64,000 nt of DNA from Geodermatophilus siccatus (GCF_900103785.1 NZ_FNHE01000005.1:62001-126000); one strand, 5' to 3'. Numbered from the stretch's first letter, positions 8,509 through 16,884 are shown. The notes: generated by a model from the sequence alone, not told the origin. Numbers and translations: made by a program.

Positions 8509-9495
8509 CTACTCCTGGAGCAGCGGGCCGTAGACCTCGACGATCTCGTCGATCCGCGCCCGGAACTCCTCCCGGCCGATGAACTCGTCGGGCACGTACT
8601 GGTCCCCCAGGGCCTCGACCACCTCCGGCTGCTCCAGGCAGGCGGCGACGCCGTCCTCGAGGGTCTGCAGGACCTCGTCGGGCGTGCCGGCCGGAGCGGC
8701 GAGCCCGAACACCGACACGCTGTTGGTGAGCTCGGGGTAGCCCAGCTCGGCGAGCGTGGGCACCTCGGGCAGGTAGTCGACCCGCTCCTCCGGGCTGATC
8801 GCCAGCGGCACGAAGCTGCCGGCCTCGATGTTCTGCAGCACGTCCTGGGAGGCGTTGATGAAGACCGCGTCGACGTTCCCGCCGAGCAGCGCGGTGGTCA
8901 TCTCGGCGTTGCCGGTGAACGGGACGAGGGACAGCTCGACGCCGTACTCCTCGGCCAGCCGCCGCAGCTCCATCGCCTGGGACGTCGTCGCGCCGGGCAC
9001 CCCGACGGTCACCCGGCCCGGGTTCTGCTCGGCCTCGGCCAACAGCGCCCGGGCGTCGGCGAACCGCGACCCCTGCCCCACGGCCAGCACCGAGGGGATC
9101 TCGGTGACCGCGGCGATCGGCACGTAGTCGTCGTTGGTGTAGCCGACCTCCTCCTGCAGCGGGTTGGTCGCCGAGGCCGGCACCGCGATCAACGACAGGC
9201 TGTAGCCGTCGGCACCGCCCTGGATCATCGCCTGCATCCCGAGCGACCCGGAGGCGCCCTCCCGGTTCTCGACGACCACGGTCCGGCCGAAGTCCGCGGC
9301 CAGGCAGTCGCCGACGGTGCGTGCCGCCAGGTCGGTGGGGCCGCCCGGCGCGTACGGCACGTAGAGCGTGATGTCGTCGGCCGGGTAGTCCTGGGCGGCG
9401 GCTCCCTCCTCCTCGTCGCGTTCGGCCACGCAGGCGGTGAGCAGGACGGCGGAAGCCGCCGCGAGGACGGGCAGGGACGACCGGCGGGATCTCAT
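8509..9495 (-). CDS. tripartite tricarboxylate transporter substrate-binding lipoprotein (TctC/Bug family), copy 3
   Basis: A 328-residue lipoprotein with lipobox LTAC (Cys22). Motifs are ITLYVPYAPGGPTD, VVVENREGASGS and GNAEMTTALLGGNVDAVFIN. An acidic linker (DEEEG) follows the anchor. The ATG at 9495 is preceded by GGAGGCACGC. It is outside the main operon, converges with the LysR gene (24-nt gap), and has its own promoter region facing malQ. It is closer to copy 1 than to copy 2 by eye. It probably supplies another ligand to the same TctAB, or serves an unlinked system. Confidence 0.92.
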   Translation of the reverse strand: MRSRRSSLPVLAAASAVLLTACVAERDEEEGAAAQDYPADDITLYVPYAPGGPTDLAARTVGDCLAADFGRTVVVENREGASGSLGMQAMIQGGADGYSLSLIAVPASATNPLQEEVGYTNDDYVPIAAVTEIPSVLAVGQGSRFADARALLAEAEQNPGRVTVGVPGATTSQAMELRRLAEEYGVELSLVPFTGNAEMTTALLGGNVDAVFINASQDVLQNIEAGSFVPLAISPEERVDYLPEVPTLAELGYPELTNSVSVFGLAAPAGTPDEVLQTLEDGVAACLEQPEVVEALGDQYVPDEFIGREEFRARIDEIVEVYGPLLQE

Positions 9496-9604
9496 GCGTG
9501 CCTCCACGGGGTGCGCTCGGGCCGGCGGCGGGTGGCGCCGTCGCCCCGGAGCCTGGTGTGCCGGTCGCCCGCATGTCATCCGGAGCGGCGAACCGTCATG
9601 AACC

Positions 9605-9620
9605 TGTGACCGTCGTCACG
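9605..9620. promoter_or_regulatory. CRP/GlxR-like site between tctC copy 3 and malQ
   Basis: TGTGA-CCGTCG-TCACG matches TGTGA-N6-TCACA in nine of ten fixed positions. It lies about 110 nt upstream of the tctC start and 85 nt upstream of the malQ start, in their shared 209-nt divergent region. Carbon-source control by a cAMP-type regulator is an inference. Confidence 0.45.
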
Positions 9621-9704
9621 CGACGCCGTCGGAGGGGGACGGGGAGAGCGGCACCACGCCCGGTGTGCCGTGTGGGCGGCGGGCGGGCTGGGGAGTATCG
9701 GGGC

Positions 9705-11597
9705 GTGACGCGCACTCCCACCACCGACGAGTGGGGCATCGACGCCGGCTGGCTCGACGCCCTCGACGAGGAACACCAGGTCGCCGAGGCCACCATCGAG
9801 CGGCTGCGCGAGGTCATCGGCACCCCGCCGGCGGACCTCGAGGACCGCGCTCCCATCGTCGCCCGCCCCGGCGACGTCCTGGAGGTGGACGAGGCCGAGG
9901 TGACCCTCGAGGACGGCTCCGCCCGGCACGTCGACGGGGAGCTGCCCGACGACTTCCCGCTCGGCTACCACTGGCTGCAGGCTCCCGGCGGGCCGCGCCG
10001 CAGGCTCGTCGTCTCCCCGGGCCGCTGCTGGCTGCCCGACGACCGCGCCTGGGGCTGGGCGGTGCAGCTGTACGCCACCCGCAGCCGCGGCAGCTGGGGC
10101 ATCGGCGACCTCGCCGACCTGCGCGCCGTCCGCGAGATGGCCGCGGACCAGGGCGCCGGGTTCGTCCTCATCAACCCGCTGCACGCCGTCGCCCCCACGC
10201 CGCAACAGGAGGCCAGCCCCTACCTGCCGGCCACCCGCCGGTTCCGCAACCCGGTCTACCTGCGGGTCGAGGAGGTGCCCGGCGCGGACGCCGTCGACCT
10301 CGACGGCGCGGCCGGTCGGGCACTGGGCGACGGCGAGCTCATCGACCGCGACGCGATCTGGGCGCGCAAGCGCGAGGTGCTGCACCGGGTCTTCGACGCC
10401 GCCGGCCGCGTCGACCCGGCCTTCCCGGACTGGTGGTGGCACCAGGGCCAGAAGCTGCAGGACTGGGCGACCTGGTGCGCGCTGGCCGACGTCCACGGCC
10501 CGGACTGGCACACCTGGCCCGCGGAGCTGCGGGACCCGCGCAGCGACGCCGTCGGTCAGTTCGTCGCCGAGCACGAGCGCGACGTCGCCTTCCACGCCTG
10601 GCTGCAGTGGTGCCTGCACCTGCAGCTGGAGCGGGCGACCGAGGGGATGACGGTCATCCAGGACCTGCCGATCGGCGTCGCCGGCGGCGGTGCGGACGCC
10701 TGGACCTGGCAGGACGTGCTCGCCCAGGGCGCGACCGTCGGCGCCCCGCCGGACGCCTTCAACTCGCAGGGCCAGGACTGGGGCTCCCCGCCGCTGGTCC
10801 CCTGGCAGCTGCGCGCCGCGGACTACGAGCCGTTCGTCGAGTCGATCCGGGCCACCATGGCCGGCGCCGGGGGCCTGCGCATCGACCACGTGATGGGGCT
10901 GTTCCGGCTGTGGTGGGTGCCCTCCGGCCAGAGCGCCGCGGACGGCGCCTACGTGCGCTACCCGGCCGAGGACCTGCTCGACATCGTCGCGCTGGAGAGC
11001 CACCGGGCGCAGGCCGTCGTCGTCGGCGAGGACCTCGGCACCGTCGAGGAAGGCGTCCGCGAGGCCATGGCCGAGCACGGCATCCTGAGCTACCGGCTGC
11101 TGTGGTTCGAGGACGACGACCCCGCCGAGTGGCCCGACGAGGCGATGGCCGCCATCACCACCCACGACCTGCCCACCGTGGCCGGGCTGTGGACCGGGGC
11201 GGACCTCGAGGAGCAGCGCGAGTACGGCACCGGGACCGACGAGGAGCTCGAGCGGGGCCGGACGTCGCTGCTGGAGAAGCTGCCGGGCCTGCGGAGGAAC
11301 GCCCGGGCCGAGACGGCGGTGAAGCGGGCACACGAGCTGCTCTCCCGGGCGCCGTCGCTGCTGCTCTCGGCGACCCTGGACGACGCCGTCGGCGAGCGGC
11401 GCCGGCCGAACATGCCCGGCACCACCGACCGGCCCAACTGGTCGCTGCCGCTGCCGGTGCTGGTGGAGGACCTGCCCGCGCACCGGCTGCTGCAGGAGGT
11501 GGCCCGGACGCTGGCCGAGGGGGTCGGCCGCACCAGCGACCCGGAGGAGGACGCCCTCGGCGAGCAGCCCGGCGGGGAGGCCCGCGAGGGCGCCTGA
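9705..11597 (+). CDS. malQ: 4-alpha-glucanotransferase (amylomaltase)
   Basis: A GH77 enzyme (630 aa) that transfers alpha-1,4-glucan segments in maltodextrin and glycogen metabolism. The nucleophile region is GLRIDHVMGLFRLWW, the acid/base region is VVGEDLGTVEEGV, and the third acid is in ITTHDLPT. The N-terminal domain has the usual actinobacterial add-on before the barrel (GIDAGWLDALDEEHQV). The GTG at 9705 was chosen because it begins the conserved part; the ribosome binding site is weak. The gene stands alone and converges with the nuclease gene. The acidic C-terminal tail is low complexity. Confidence 0.93.
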   Translation: MTRTPTTDEWGIDAGWLDALDEEHQVAEATIERLREVIGTPPADLEDRAPIVARPGDVLEVDEAEVTLEDGSARHVDGELPDDFPLGYHWLQAPGGPRRRLVVSPGRCWLPDDRAWGWAVQLYATRSRGSWGIGDLADLRAVREMAADQGAGFVLINPLHAVAPTPQQEASPYLPATRRFRNPVYLRVEEVPGADAVDLDGAAGRALGDGELIDRDAIWARKREVLHRVFDAAGRVDPAFPDWWWHQGQKLQDWATWCALADVHGPDWHTWPAELRDPRSDAVGQFVAEHERDVAFHAWLQWCLHLQLERATEGMTVIQDLPIGVAGGGADAWTWQDVLAQGATVGAPPDAFNSQGQDWGSPPLVPWQLRAADYEPFVESIRATMAGAGGLRIDHVMGLFRLWWVPSGQSAADGAYVRYPAEDLLDIVALESHRAQAVVVGEDLGTVEEGVREAMAEHGILSYRLLWFEDDDPAEWPDEAMAAITTHDLPTVAGLWTGADLEEQREYGTGTDEELERGRTSLLEKLPGLRRNARAETAVKRAHELLSRAPSLLLSATLDDAVGERRRPNMPGTTDRPNWSLPLPVLVEDLPAHRLLQEVARTLAEGVGRTSDPEEDALGEQPGGEAREGA

Positions 11598-11612
11598 TCC
11601 GGGTCCGCGTCC

Positions 11613-11641
11613 GGCGCGGTCCCCGGTCCGGGGGCCGCGCC
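11613..11641. terminator. bidirectional terminator hairpin between malQ and the nuclease gene
   Basis: GGCGCGG pairs with CCGCGCC, then CCCC with GGGG around a short GGTCC loop. The stem lies in the 64-nt space between two converging genes and could serve both. Confidence 0.6.
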
Positions 11642-11661
11642 CGACGCGTCCGGGGCTCGAC

Positions 11662-13626
11662 TCAGGACTCCGGGCCCTCCTGCTCGCGGGTGCCGCTGCC
11701 GTGCCCGTCCTCGAGGACGTCGTCGCCGTCGCCGCCGCGCTGGACGTCGTCCCCCTCGGTGCCGGTGGCGGTCGGGACCAGGCGCGGACAGCGCTCGTCG
11801 AGGTCGATCCCGACGACGAGCGGGTCGTGGTCGCTGGAGCGGTACGGGTCGGCGGCGTAGAGCGCCGGGTCGCCGTCGTACTGGTAGGCCGGGGACTCCA
11901 CCGAGTTGACGTTCCAGTGCACGACGTCGGTGACCTTGGCGGTCAGGGCGGCGGTGCCCAGCGCGTGGTCCAGCGAGCCGGACAGCCCGCCGAAGACGTA
12001 GCTGTACCGGCCGGGGTCGAACCGCTCGCCGAGGTCGGTCCAGCCGGCGGCCCGCAGCTCCTCGACCGGGTCCTCCCGGCTGTGGGCGTTGAGGTCGCCC
12101 ATCAGGACGACGTCCTGGTCGCCGGTGCGCTGCGCCAGCCCGGCGGCGAAGGCCGCGACCGACCGCGCCTGCCGGACGCGGTCGCCGTTCCACTCGCCCT
12201 GCCCGTCGCCGTCGTCGACGTTGTCGCCGGTGGCGTTGCCGGGCGTCTTGGACTTGAAGTGGTTGGCCACCACGGTGAAGGCGTCGCCGTCCGCGGCGAA
12301 CGTCTGCGCCTGCGGCTCGCGGGCGTTGCCCCACACGGCCTCGTCGACCAGGCCGACCGGGTCCCCGACCGGCTGGACCCGGTCGGCGCGGTAGACGATC
12401 CCGTTGCGGATGGCGTCGCGCCGCACCCCGTACAGCTCCTGCGGCAGCGGCACGTAGGCCCACACCTCGGCGCCCGCGGCCTCGTCCAGCCGCCGCACGA
12501 GGTCGGCCAGCGCGGTGTCGGCGTTGCCGGGGGTCAGCCCCGTGGTGTCGGTGTCCTCGATCTCCAGCAGCGTGACGACGTCGGCGCCCAGCGCCCGGAT
12601 CGCCGGGACGATCTTGCCGGCCTGCTCCTCGAACTCCGCGGGGCTGTCGGCGCCGCGGCCCGCGCCGCCGAGGGTGAGGAAGTAGTTGAGCACGTTGAAC
12701 GTCGCCAGCCGGACGTCGCCGCCGACCGGATCTGGGGCTGCGGTGCGGGTGTCCTGCGGCGCGAGGACGCCGTCCGCGGTGCCGTCGGCCGGCTGCAGCC
12801 GCCACTGGCCGAAACCGAAGCCGAGGACGAGGGGCTCGGTGAGCTCCAGGACGTCGCCGACGCGCACCGGGCTGTCCGGGGACAGGTACGGCCGGTCCGT
12901 GAGGGACCGCGAGTCGTCCCGGCCGTCGTCGAGCAGGACCCTGCGCGCGGCGTTGCCGGCGACGACCGCGGCGGCCTCCGGGGTGCCCGGCCGGGCGACC
13001 TCGGTGGGCTGCACCAGCACGCCGCCCTCGGAGAGGGTCAGCTCGCCGTAGCGGGTGAGCGCGAAGACCTCGCTGACGGTCAACGCGTCGGCCGGCCGCA
13101 CGAGCACGCCCTCGAGCCGCTCGCGGGCGGCGTCGTCGGCGGGCAGGTCGAGGGCCGCCGGTGCGGGCTCGGGCAGCAGGTCGCCGGTGCAGACGGCGAC
13201 GGCGGTGCGCGCGGTGACCCGGGTCTGGCCGAACGACTCGCCGGGCACGCCGGTGACCGCGACCTCGTCGCCGAGCGCGACCGGGACGGTGCTGAGCACG
13301 AAGACGCCGTCCGACGTGGCCGGGTCGCCGTCGCCGGCGTCCTGCAGGTGGAAGCCCTCGAGGCCGTCGGGACCCTGCAGGTCGGCCACGACCGTGCCGC
13401 GGACCGTGACCGTCCGCCCGGCCAGCGGCGTGGCCGCGCCGCTGCCCTGCACCGCACCGATCGGGTGCGTCACCGGGGCCGCGCAGACGTCGGCCGGCTG
13501 CTGCCGGGGCGGCACGGCGGGCGCGGCCGACGCGAGGATCGGCAGGCCGGCGACCGCGAGGGCGACGACGGAGATGCCGACGGCGGCACGGACGGCGCCG
13601 CGGCCGGGACGGGTCGGTGGCTGCAC
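11662..13626 (-). CDS. secreted ExeM/NucH-like nuclease (endonuclease/exonuclease/phosphatase family)
   Basis: A 654-residue exported protein. A signal peptide (residues 1 to about 35, ending near ASA) is followed by an OB-like domain and then the metal-dependent nuclease domain from about residue 310. Visible motifs are LATFNVLNYF, VTLLEIEDTD, GDRVRQARSVAAF, VVLMGDLNAHSREDP, SLDHALGT and SSDHDPLVVG, giving the expected Asn, Glu, Asp and His ligands. It probably degrades extracellular DNA. The tail has a single RTX-like GGDGDD turn but no array. The GTG at 13626 has GGAGG five nt upstream; longer frames run through non-coding DNA. Confidence 0.88.
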   Translation of the reverse strand: MQPPTRPGRGAVRAAVGISVVALAVAGLPILASAAPAVPPRQQPADVCAAPVTHPIGAVQGSGAATPLAGRTVTVRGTVVADLQGPDGLEGFHLQDAGDGDPATSDGVFVLSTVPVALGDEVAVTGVPGESFGQTRVTARTAVAVCTGDLLPEPAPAALDLPADDAARERLEGVLVRPADALTVSEVFALTRYGELTLSEGGVLVQPTEVARPGTPEAAAVVAGNAARRVLLDDGRDDSRSLTDRPYLSPDSPVRVGDVLELTEPLVLGFGFGQWRLQPADGTADGVLAPQDTRTAAPDPVGGDVRLATFNVLNYFLTLGGAGRGADSPAEFEEQAGKIVPAIRALGADVVTLLEIEDTDTTGLTPGNADTALADLVRRLDEAAGAEVWAYVPLPQELYGVRRDAIRNGIVYRADRVQPVGDPVGLVDEAVWGNAREPQAQTFAADGDAFTVVANHFKSKTPGNATGDNVDDGDGQGEWNGDRVRQARSVAAFAAGLAQRTGDQDVVLMGDLNAHSREDPVEELRAAGWTDLGERFDPGRYSYVFGGLSGSLDHALGTAALTAKVTDVVHWNVNSVESPAYQYDGDPALYAADPYRSSDHDPLVVGIDLDERCPRLVPTATGTEGDDVQRGGDGDDVLEDGHGSGTREQEGPES

Positions 13627-13821
13627 GGGGACCTCCGGTGGACGACGAGGACGACCGGACGCTGGCAGCGCCACGTGGACGCTGCAGTCACGGTAGGTGT
13701 CCGACCGATGACACGCCCACTGCGGATGCGCGTGACCGTCGGTGACCTCCCCGGTGACCCGTGGTGCGCGGTGCGGACCCCGCCTCCCCTGGTCACCGTC
13801 CTCCGCCACCCGACGCTGGGA

Positions 13822-13837
13822 TCGAACAGGCGTTCGA
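13822..13837. promoter_or_regulatory. perfect LexA SOS box
   Basis: TCGAACAGGCGTTCGA is a perfect 16-bp match to the actinobacterial LexA operator TCGAAC-N4-GTTCGA. It lies 20 nt upstream of the GTG at 13858 and about 195 nt upstream of the divergent nuclease start. Confidence 0.8.
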
Positions 13838-13857
13838 CCTCGTGCGACACTCTCCGC

Positions 13858-14172
13858 GTGGCTGGCGGCATGCACCCCGGGCGGTCCGGTCGCTCCCTCG
13901 GCGAGCGCGCGGCGCGCTCGGGCCTCGGTCCGCCCGAGCCCCCGGCACCGCCCCCGCCGCCGGCCTCGACGAGCCGGCCCGACCGTGCGCGCGGCCGGCA
14001 CTGCTGGGTGCACGACCCGCCCGGCGCCCCCGGTGTGTGGCCGGGGCTGCTCGTGGAGTGGCGACAGGGCGAGGACGGCTGGTCCGGCCGGGTCACCTAC
14101 GCCGTCGCGGGGCCGCAGGGCACCGTGCTCGTCGAGGCGTGGGTGCCCGCCGCTCTCCTCGAGCAACGCTGA
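13858..14172 (+). CDS. small conserved-looking protein behind an SOS box
   Basis: A 104-residue protein from a GTG 20 nt after the SOS box; a weak GACACT -10 six nt before the GTG suggests a leaderless message, and an ATG at 13870 is an alternative start. The first 45 residues are Pro/Arg/Gly-rich and probably disordered. The second half looks folded: GRHCWVHDPPGAPGVWPGLL followed by VEWRQGEDGWSGRVTY and VLVEAWVPAALL. From memory, similar small proteins occur next to error-prone polymerase genes in other actinobacteria, but no such gene is in this window. Function unknown; an SOS-induced role is the best lead. Confidence 0.65.
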   Translation: MAGGMHPGRSGRSLGERAARSGLGPPEPPAPPPPPASTSRPDRARGRHCWVHDPPGAPGVWPGLLVEWRQGEDGWSGRVTYAVAGPQGTVLVEAWVPAALLEQR

Positions 14173-14248
14173 TCACGGGTTACCGCCGCCCCCGGGTGGC
14201 TATGGCCTCTCCCGACGCACCGCCCCCCGACGCGGAGGAGAGAGACCC

Positions 14249-14446
14249 GTGAGCGAGCCCGACCGTCCCAACCTCGACGACGTCATGGAGACGACGGAGT
14301 CGGCCCCGCGCGACCGGCAGCAGCACGCCGGGGGCTACACCCGCTCCGACGACGAGCTGCAGCACCGGACCGAGCACGAGCGGCAGATGGTGGACGCCGA
14401 CGACGCCGACCCCGCGGGCGCCGACGTCCACTCCGCGACCGACTGA
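14249..14446 (+). CDS. small acidic hypothetical protein
   Basis: A 65-residue, very hydrophilic and acidic protein (EPDRPNLDDVMETTES, ERQMVDADDADPAG) without hydrophobic core or cysteines, so probably disordered. The GTG start has a strong GGAGGAG nine nt upstream, which is the main reason to believe it is translated. It is followed by a hairpin at 14458-14474. Not assigned to any family. Confidence 0.55.
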   Translation: MSEPDRPNLDDVMETTESAPRDRQQHAGGYTRSDDELQHRTEHERQMVDADDADPAGADVHSATD

Positions 14447-14457
14447 CCGATGACACC

Positions 14458-14474
14458 GCGGTCCTCCGGACCGC
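14458..14474 (+). terminator. short hairpin after the small acidic gene
   Basis: GCGGTCC-TCC-GGACCGC, a perfect 7-bp stem 12 nt past the stop codon. Confidence 0.45.
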
Positions 14475-14596
14475 ACCGCGGCCACGTGCCGTCCCCGTCC
14501 GGCGCTGAGCCGCTGCCCGTGTCCCCGGCGGGAGGCCTCCGGCCCCCACGCCGGACCCACCGCGGCCACGTGCCGTCCCCGTCCGGCGCTGAGCCG
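14474..14596. repeat. 39-bp exact direct repeat upstream of the EVE gene
   Basis: Two identical 39-bp copies at 14474-14512 and 14558-14596 (period 84 bp), each beginning CACCGCGGCCACGTG and ending GGCGCTGAGCCG. The second copy ends 23 nt before the EVE gene start, so the repeat lies in its promoter/leader region. Confidence 0.8.
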
Positions 14597-14619
14597 TCAC
14601 CGGTCCGGAGGAGGTGCGG

Positions 14620-15069
14620 GTGAGCCGCCTGGGGCCGGGGGACGTCGCCTGCTGGGTGCTGAAGTCCACCCGCCCGCCGGAGCTGATCGACCCCGGCTGG
14701 CGGGAGGGCACGGTGCTGGGGCTGACCCGTTGCGTCCGGCGCTCCTACCGGCTGGACCTCGTGCACCCGGGCCAGCCGTGCCTGCTGTGGGTCAGCGGCC
14801 GGACCGACCCCGGCGTGCACGCGCTCGGCGAGGTGACCGGCGGGGCCGAGGAGCGCGACGGCGGACCGGTCCTCCCGGTCCGGCTGACCCGGCTGCCCTC
14901 GCCCGTCGCCCGCGCCGACCTGCTGGCCGACCCGGTCGCCCGCGACGCCGAGGTGCTGCGGATGCCGGCCGGCAGCAACCCGTCGTGGCTGTCCCCGCAG
15001 CAGTACGCCGCCGTCCTCGCCCACCTGCCCCCGCACCCGGACGCCGCGCTGGGACCATGGCCGGTGTGA
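14620..15069 (+). CDS. EVE-domain-like protein
   Basis: A 149-residue soluble protein. Its pattern fits the EVE (PUA-like) fold: an N-terminal VACWVLKSTRPPELI, a central LVHPGQPCLLWVSG, and GVHALGEVTG. EVE domains bind modified bases in DNA or RNA and are often tied to RNA modification or to defence restriction systems; no restriction gene is nearby. The GTG at 14620 is chosen over one at 14614 because GGAGGAGG ends five nt upstream. It overlaps the next gene, so the two are translationally coupled. Confidence 0.65.
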   Translation: MSRLGPGDVACWVLKSTRPPELIDPGWREGTVLGLTRCVRRSYRLDLVHPGQPCLLWVSGRTDPGVHALGEVTGGAEERDGGPVLPVRLTRLPSPVARADLLADPVARDAEVLRMPAGSNPSWLSPQQYAAVLAHLPPHPDAALGPWPV

Positions 15070-15854
15070 CTCCCACCCGGTACCGCTGGGGCGCGATCGC
15101 CTGGCTGCTGACCCTGCAGTTCTTCGTCGTCGAGACCGTCGTCCAGCTGCAGACCGGCGGCTCGTACAGTCGCGCCGACGACGTCATCAGTGCCCTGGGG
15201 ACGTCGGACTCCGCGGCGCCGCTGCTGATGAACGCCTCGTTCGTCCTGCAGGGCCTGCTGATCGCCGTCGGCACGGTCCTGCTGCGCCCCGCGCTGGCCG
15301 GCCTCGGCGGCCGGATGGTCCCCGCCTTCCTGACCGCGGCCGCCGTCGGCGTCGTCCTCGTCGGGCTCTTCCCGCTCGGCAGCCAGGACGACCTGCACCA
15401 GGCCGGTGCCGGGCTGCACTTCGTCGGCGGCGGGCTGGGGCTGCTGGCGCTGGCGTACGCCGTCCGGCCGCGCTCGGAGGCCCTGGGGACGGCGCTGGCG
15501 CTGCTGGGCCTGCTGAGCAGCGCGATGACGGTCTTCTTCGCCCTCGGCATCACCACGTTCCTCGGCGAGGGCGGCACCGAGCGGGCCTCGGCCTACCCCA
15601 TCCCGATCGGGCTCGCGCTGGCCGGCGGCGCGCTGTGGGCGCTCAGCCGGCGCCCGCAGGTCGACCCGCGCCCCTCACGCCGCGAGCTGCGCTCCCAGGA
15701 GCGGGCCGAGCGCGCCGAGCGGGCCCGCGAGCGCGACGCCGCCCTGGAGGCCGCGACCGCCCGCCCCGAGCCAGCCCGGGCGCAGACCGACACCGAGCCC
15801 GACGACGACTTCGACCCCGAGGACCCCTGGGCGGCCTCCCGGCGCCGCAACTGA
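15057..15854 (+). CDS. DUF998-like membrane protein
   Basis: A 265-residue protein with six to seven transmembrane helices between residues 8 and 200. The motif SRADDVISALGTSDSAAPLL followed by MNASFVLQG is typical of DUF998. The last 60 residues are a charged, Arg/Glu-rich helix (RRELRSQERAERAERARE) and an acidic tail on the cytoplasmic side. Two starts are possible: ATG at 15057 (used here) or GTG at 15066, which would give a 4-nt GTGA overlap with the upstream stop. Function unknown. It converges with the nitroreductase gene with only 7 nt between. Confidence 0.75.
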   Translation: MAGVTPTRYRWGAIAWLLTLQFFVVETVVQLQTGGSYSRADDVISALGTSDSAAPLLMNASFVLQGLLIAVGTVLLRPALAGLGGRMVPAFLTAAAVGVVLVGLFPLGSQDDLHQAGAGLHFVGGGLGLLALAYAVRPRSEALGTALALLGLLSSAMTVFFALGITTFLGEGGTERASAYPIPIGLALAGGALWALSRRPQVDPRPSRRELRSQERAERAERARERDAALEAATARPEPARAQTDTEPDDDFDPEDPWAASRRRN

Positions 15855-15861
15855 ACCCGTC

Positions 15862-16869
15862 TCACCCGGTCGGCTGGAACCGGAGCACCTCGCTGACCGG
15901 ACGCCGTCCCGACACGGGGCCGTCGGTGGTCGACGGGTAGCCCATCCGCAGCAGCATCTGCGGGTAGCCGACCAGCGAGAGCCGGGCGCGCATCCGGGTG
16001 CGGGTGGCCGGCCAGTCCAGCGCCTGGGTCAGCGGCGAGGTGGCCAGCCCCTCCACCGTCGCCGCGAGCAGCAGCCGGCCCAGCGCCCGGCCGGCCAGCA
16101 GCCACGCCGTCCGGTCGTCGCCGTCGGTCCCCAGCAGGACGACGGTCGGCCGCTCCACCTCCGGCGGGGGCGCCGCGGGGTCACCGGCCGGCAGGAAGTC
16201 GTGCGGGGCGCGGCTGCCGGCGACGAAGTCGCGGACCAGCCAGTTCGACGGCCGCGTCGCCGGGTCCTCCTCCGGGACCGCGCCGACCGGGATGCCGTCC
16301 ACCGCCGCCGGGTCGGTGCGCAGCCACCGCTCGAGTTCGGCGAGGTACTCGGGGTCGCTGCGCTCGAGCTCCTCGGCGCGGGAGACCAGGAAGGCGGTGG
16401 CGAGCTCCTCGTCGGAGCCGGTGACCGTCTTGACCCAGACACCCAGCAGCCCGGCGTCGGCCTGCATCCGCTCCAGCACGCCCTCGGGGACGGCGCGCGG
16501 CAGGAACGGCGCCCGCTCGGTGTGCCGCCGGCCGATCGCCTCCGCCAGGGCGGCGTCGGCGGGCGCGACCTCGCGCGGTGCCCCGGCGCGCACGGTGGCG
16601 AGGTGGTCGGGGTCCTCCGCTGTCGGCAGCAGCTCGACCTCCGCCTCGACGCCGGCCGCCCGCAGCGCGACGGCGGCGAACTCGGCGGCCACGCCGCAGC
16701 TGATCACCTGCTGCCGGCCGGTCCGGTCCAGCACCGGCAGCGCCCGCTCCTGGTCCCGGTGCAGCTCGAGGCGGTCGTCGGAGGCGGTGAACCGCCACGG
16801 CTGGGTGTTGTGGATCGACGGTGCCCGGGTGGCGGCGGCCACCACCGCCGTCCACTGCTGCTCGTCCAT
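15862..16869 (-). CDS. nitroreductase-family protein (Acg-like)
   Basis: A 335-residue protein with the FMN-binding motif APSIHNTQPWRF at residues 15-26 and the long-form layout of Acg/Rv2032-type proteins, in which two nitroreductase-like halves are fused. The second half has TAWLLAGRALGRLLL. Acg proteins belong to the mycobacterial dormancy (DosR) regulon and may store rather than turn over flavin. The ATG at 16869 has GGAGGAG eight nt upstream. It is divergent from a universal stress protein gene, the classical DosR partner, and the shared promoter carries four CCCGGGAC repeats. Confidence 0.82.
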   Translation of the reverse strand: MDEQQWTAVVAAATRAPSIHNTQPWRFTASDDRLELHRDQERALPVLDRTGRQQVISCGVAAEFAAVALRAAGVEAEVELLPTAEDPDHLATVRAGAPREVAPADAALAEAIGRRHTERAPFLPRAVPEGVLERMQADAGLLGVWVKTVTGSDEELATAFLVSRAEELERSDPEYLAELERWLRTDPAAVDGIPVGAVPEEDPATRPSNWLVRDFVAGSRAPHDFLPAGDPAAPPPEVERPTVVLLGTDGDDRTAWLLAGRALGRLLLAATVEGLATSPLTQALDWPATRTRMRARLSLVGYPQMLLRMGYPSTTDGPVSGRRPVSEVLRFQPTG

Positions 16870-16884
16870 CCCGACTCCTCCCCG

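Noticed and set aside
11670-11740. RTX calcium-binding repeats at the nuclease C-terminus
   Set aside because: Only one GGDGDD turn is present; real RTX domains need several nonapeptide repeats.
11701-14172. 820-codon plus-strand frame opposite the nuclease
   Set aside because: Only its last 104 codons, after the SOS box, look like protein; the rest mirrors the nuclease gene.
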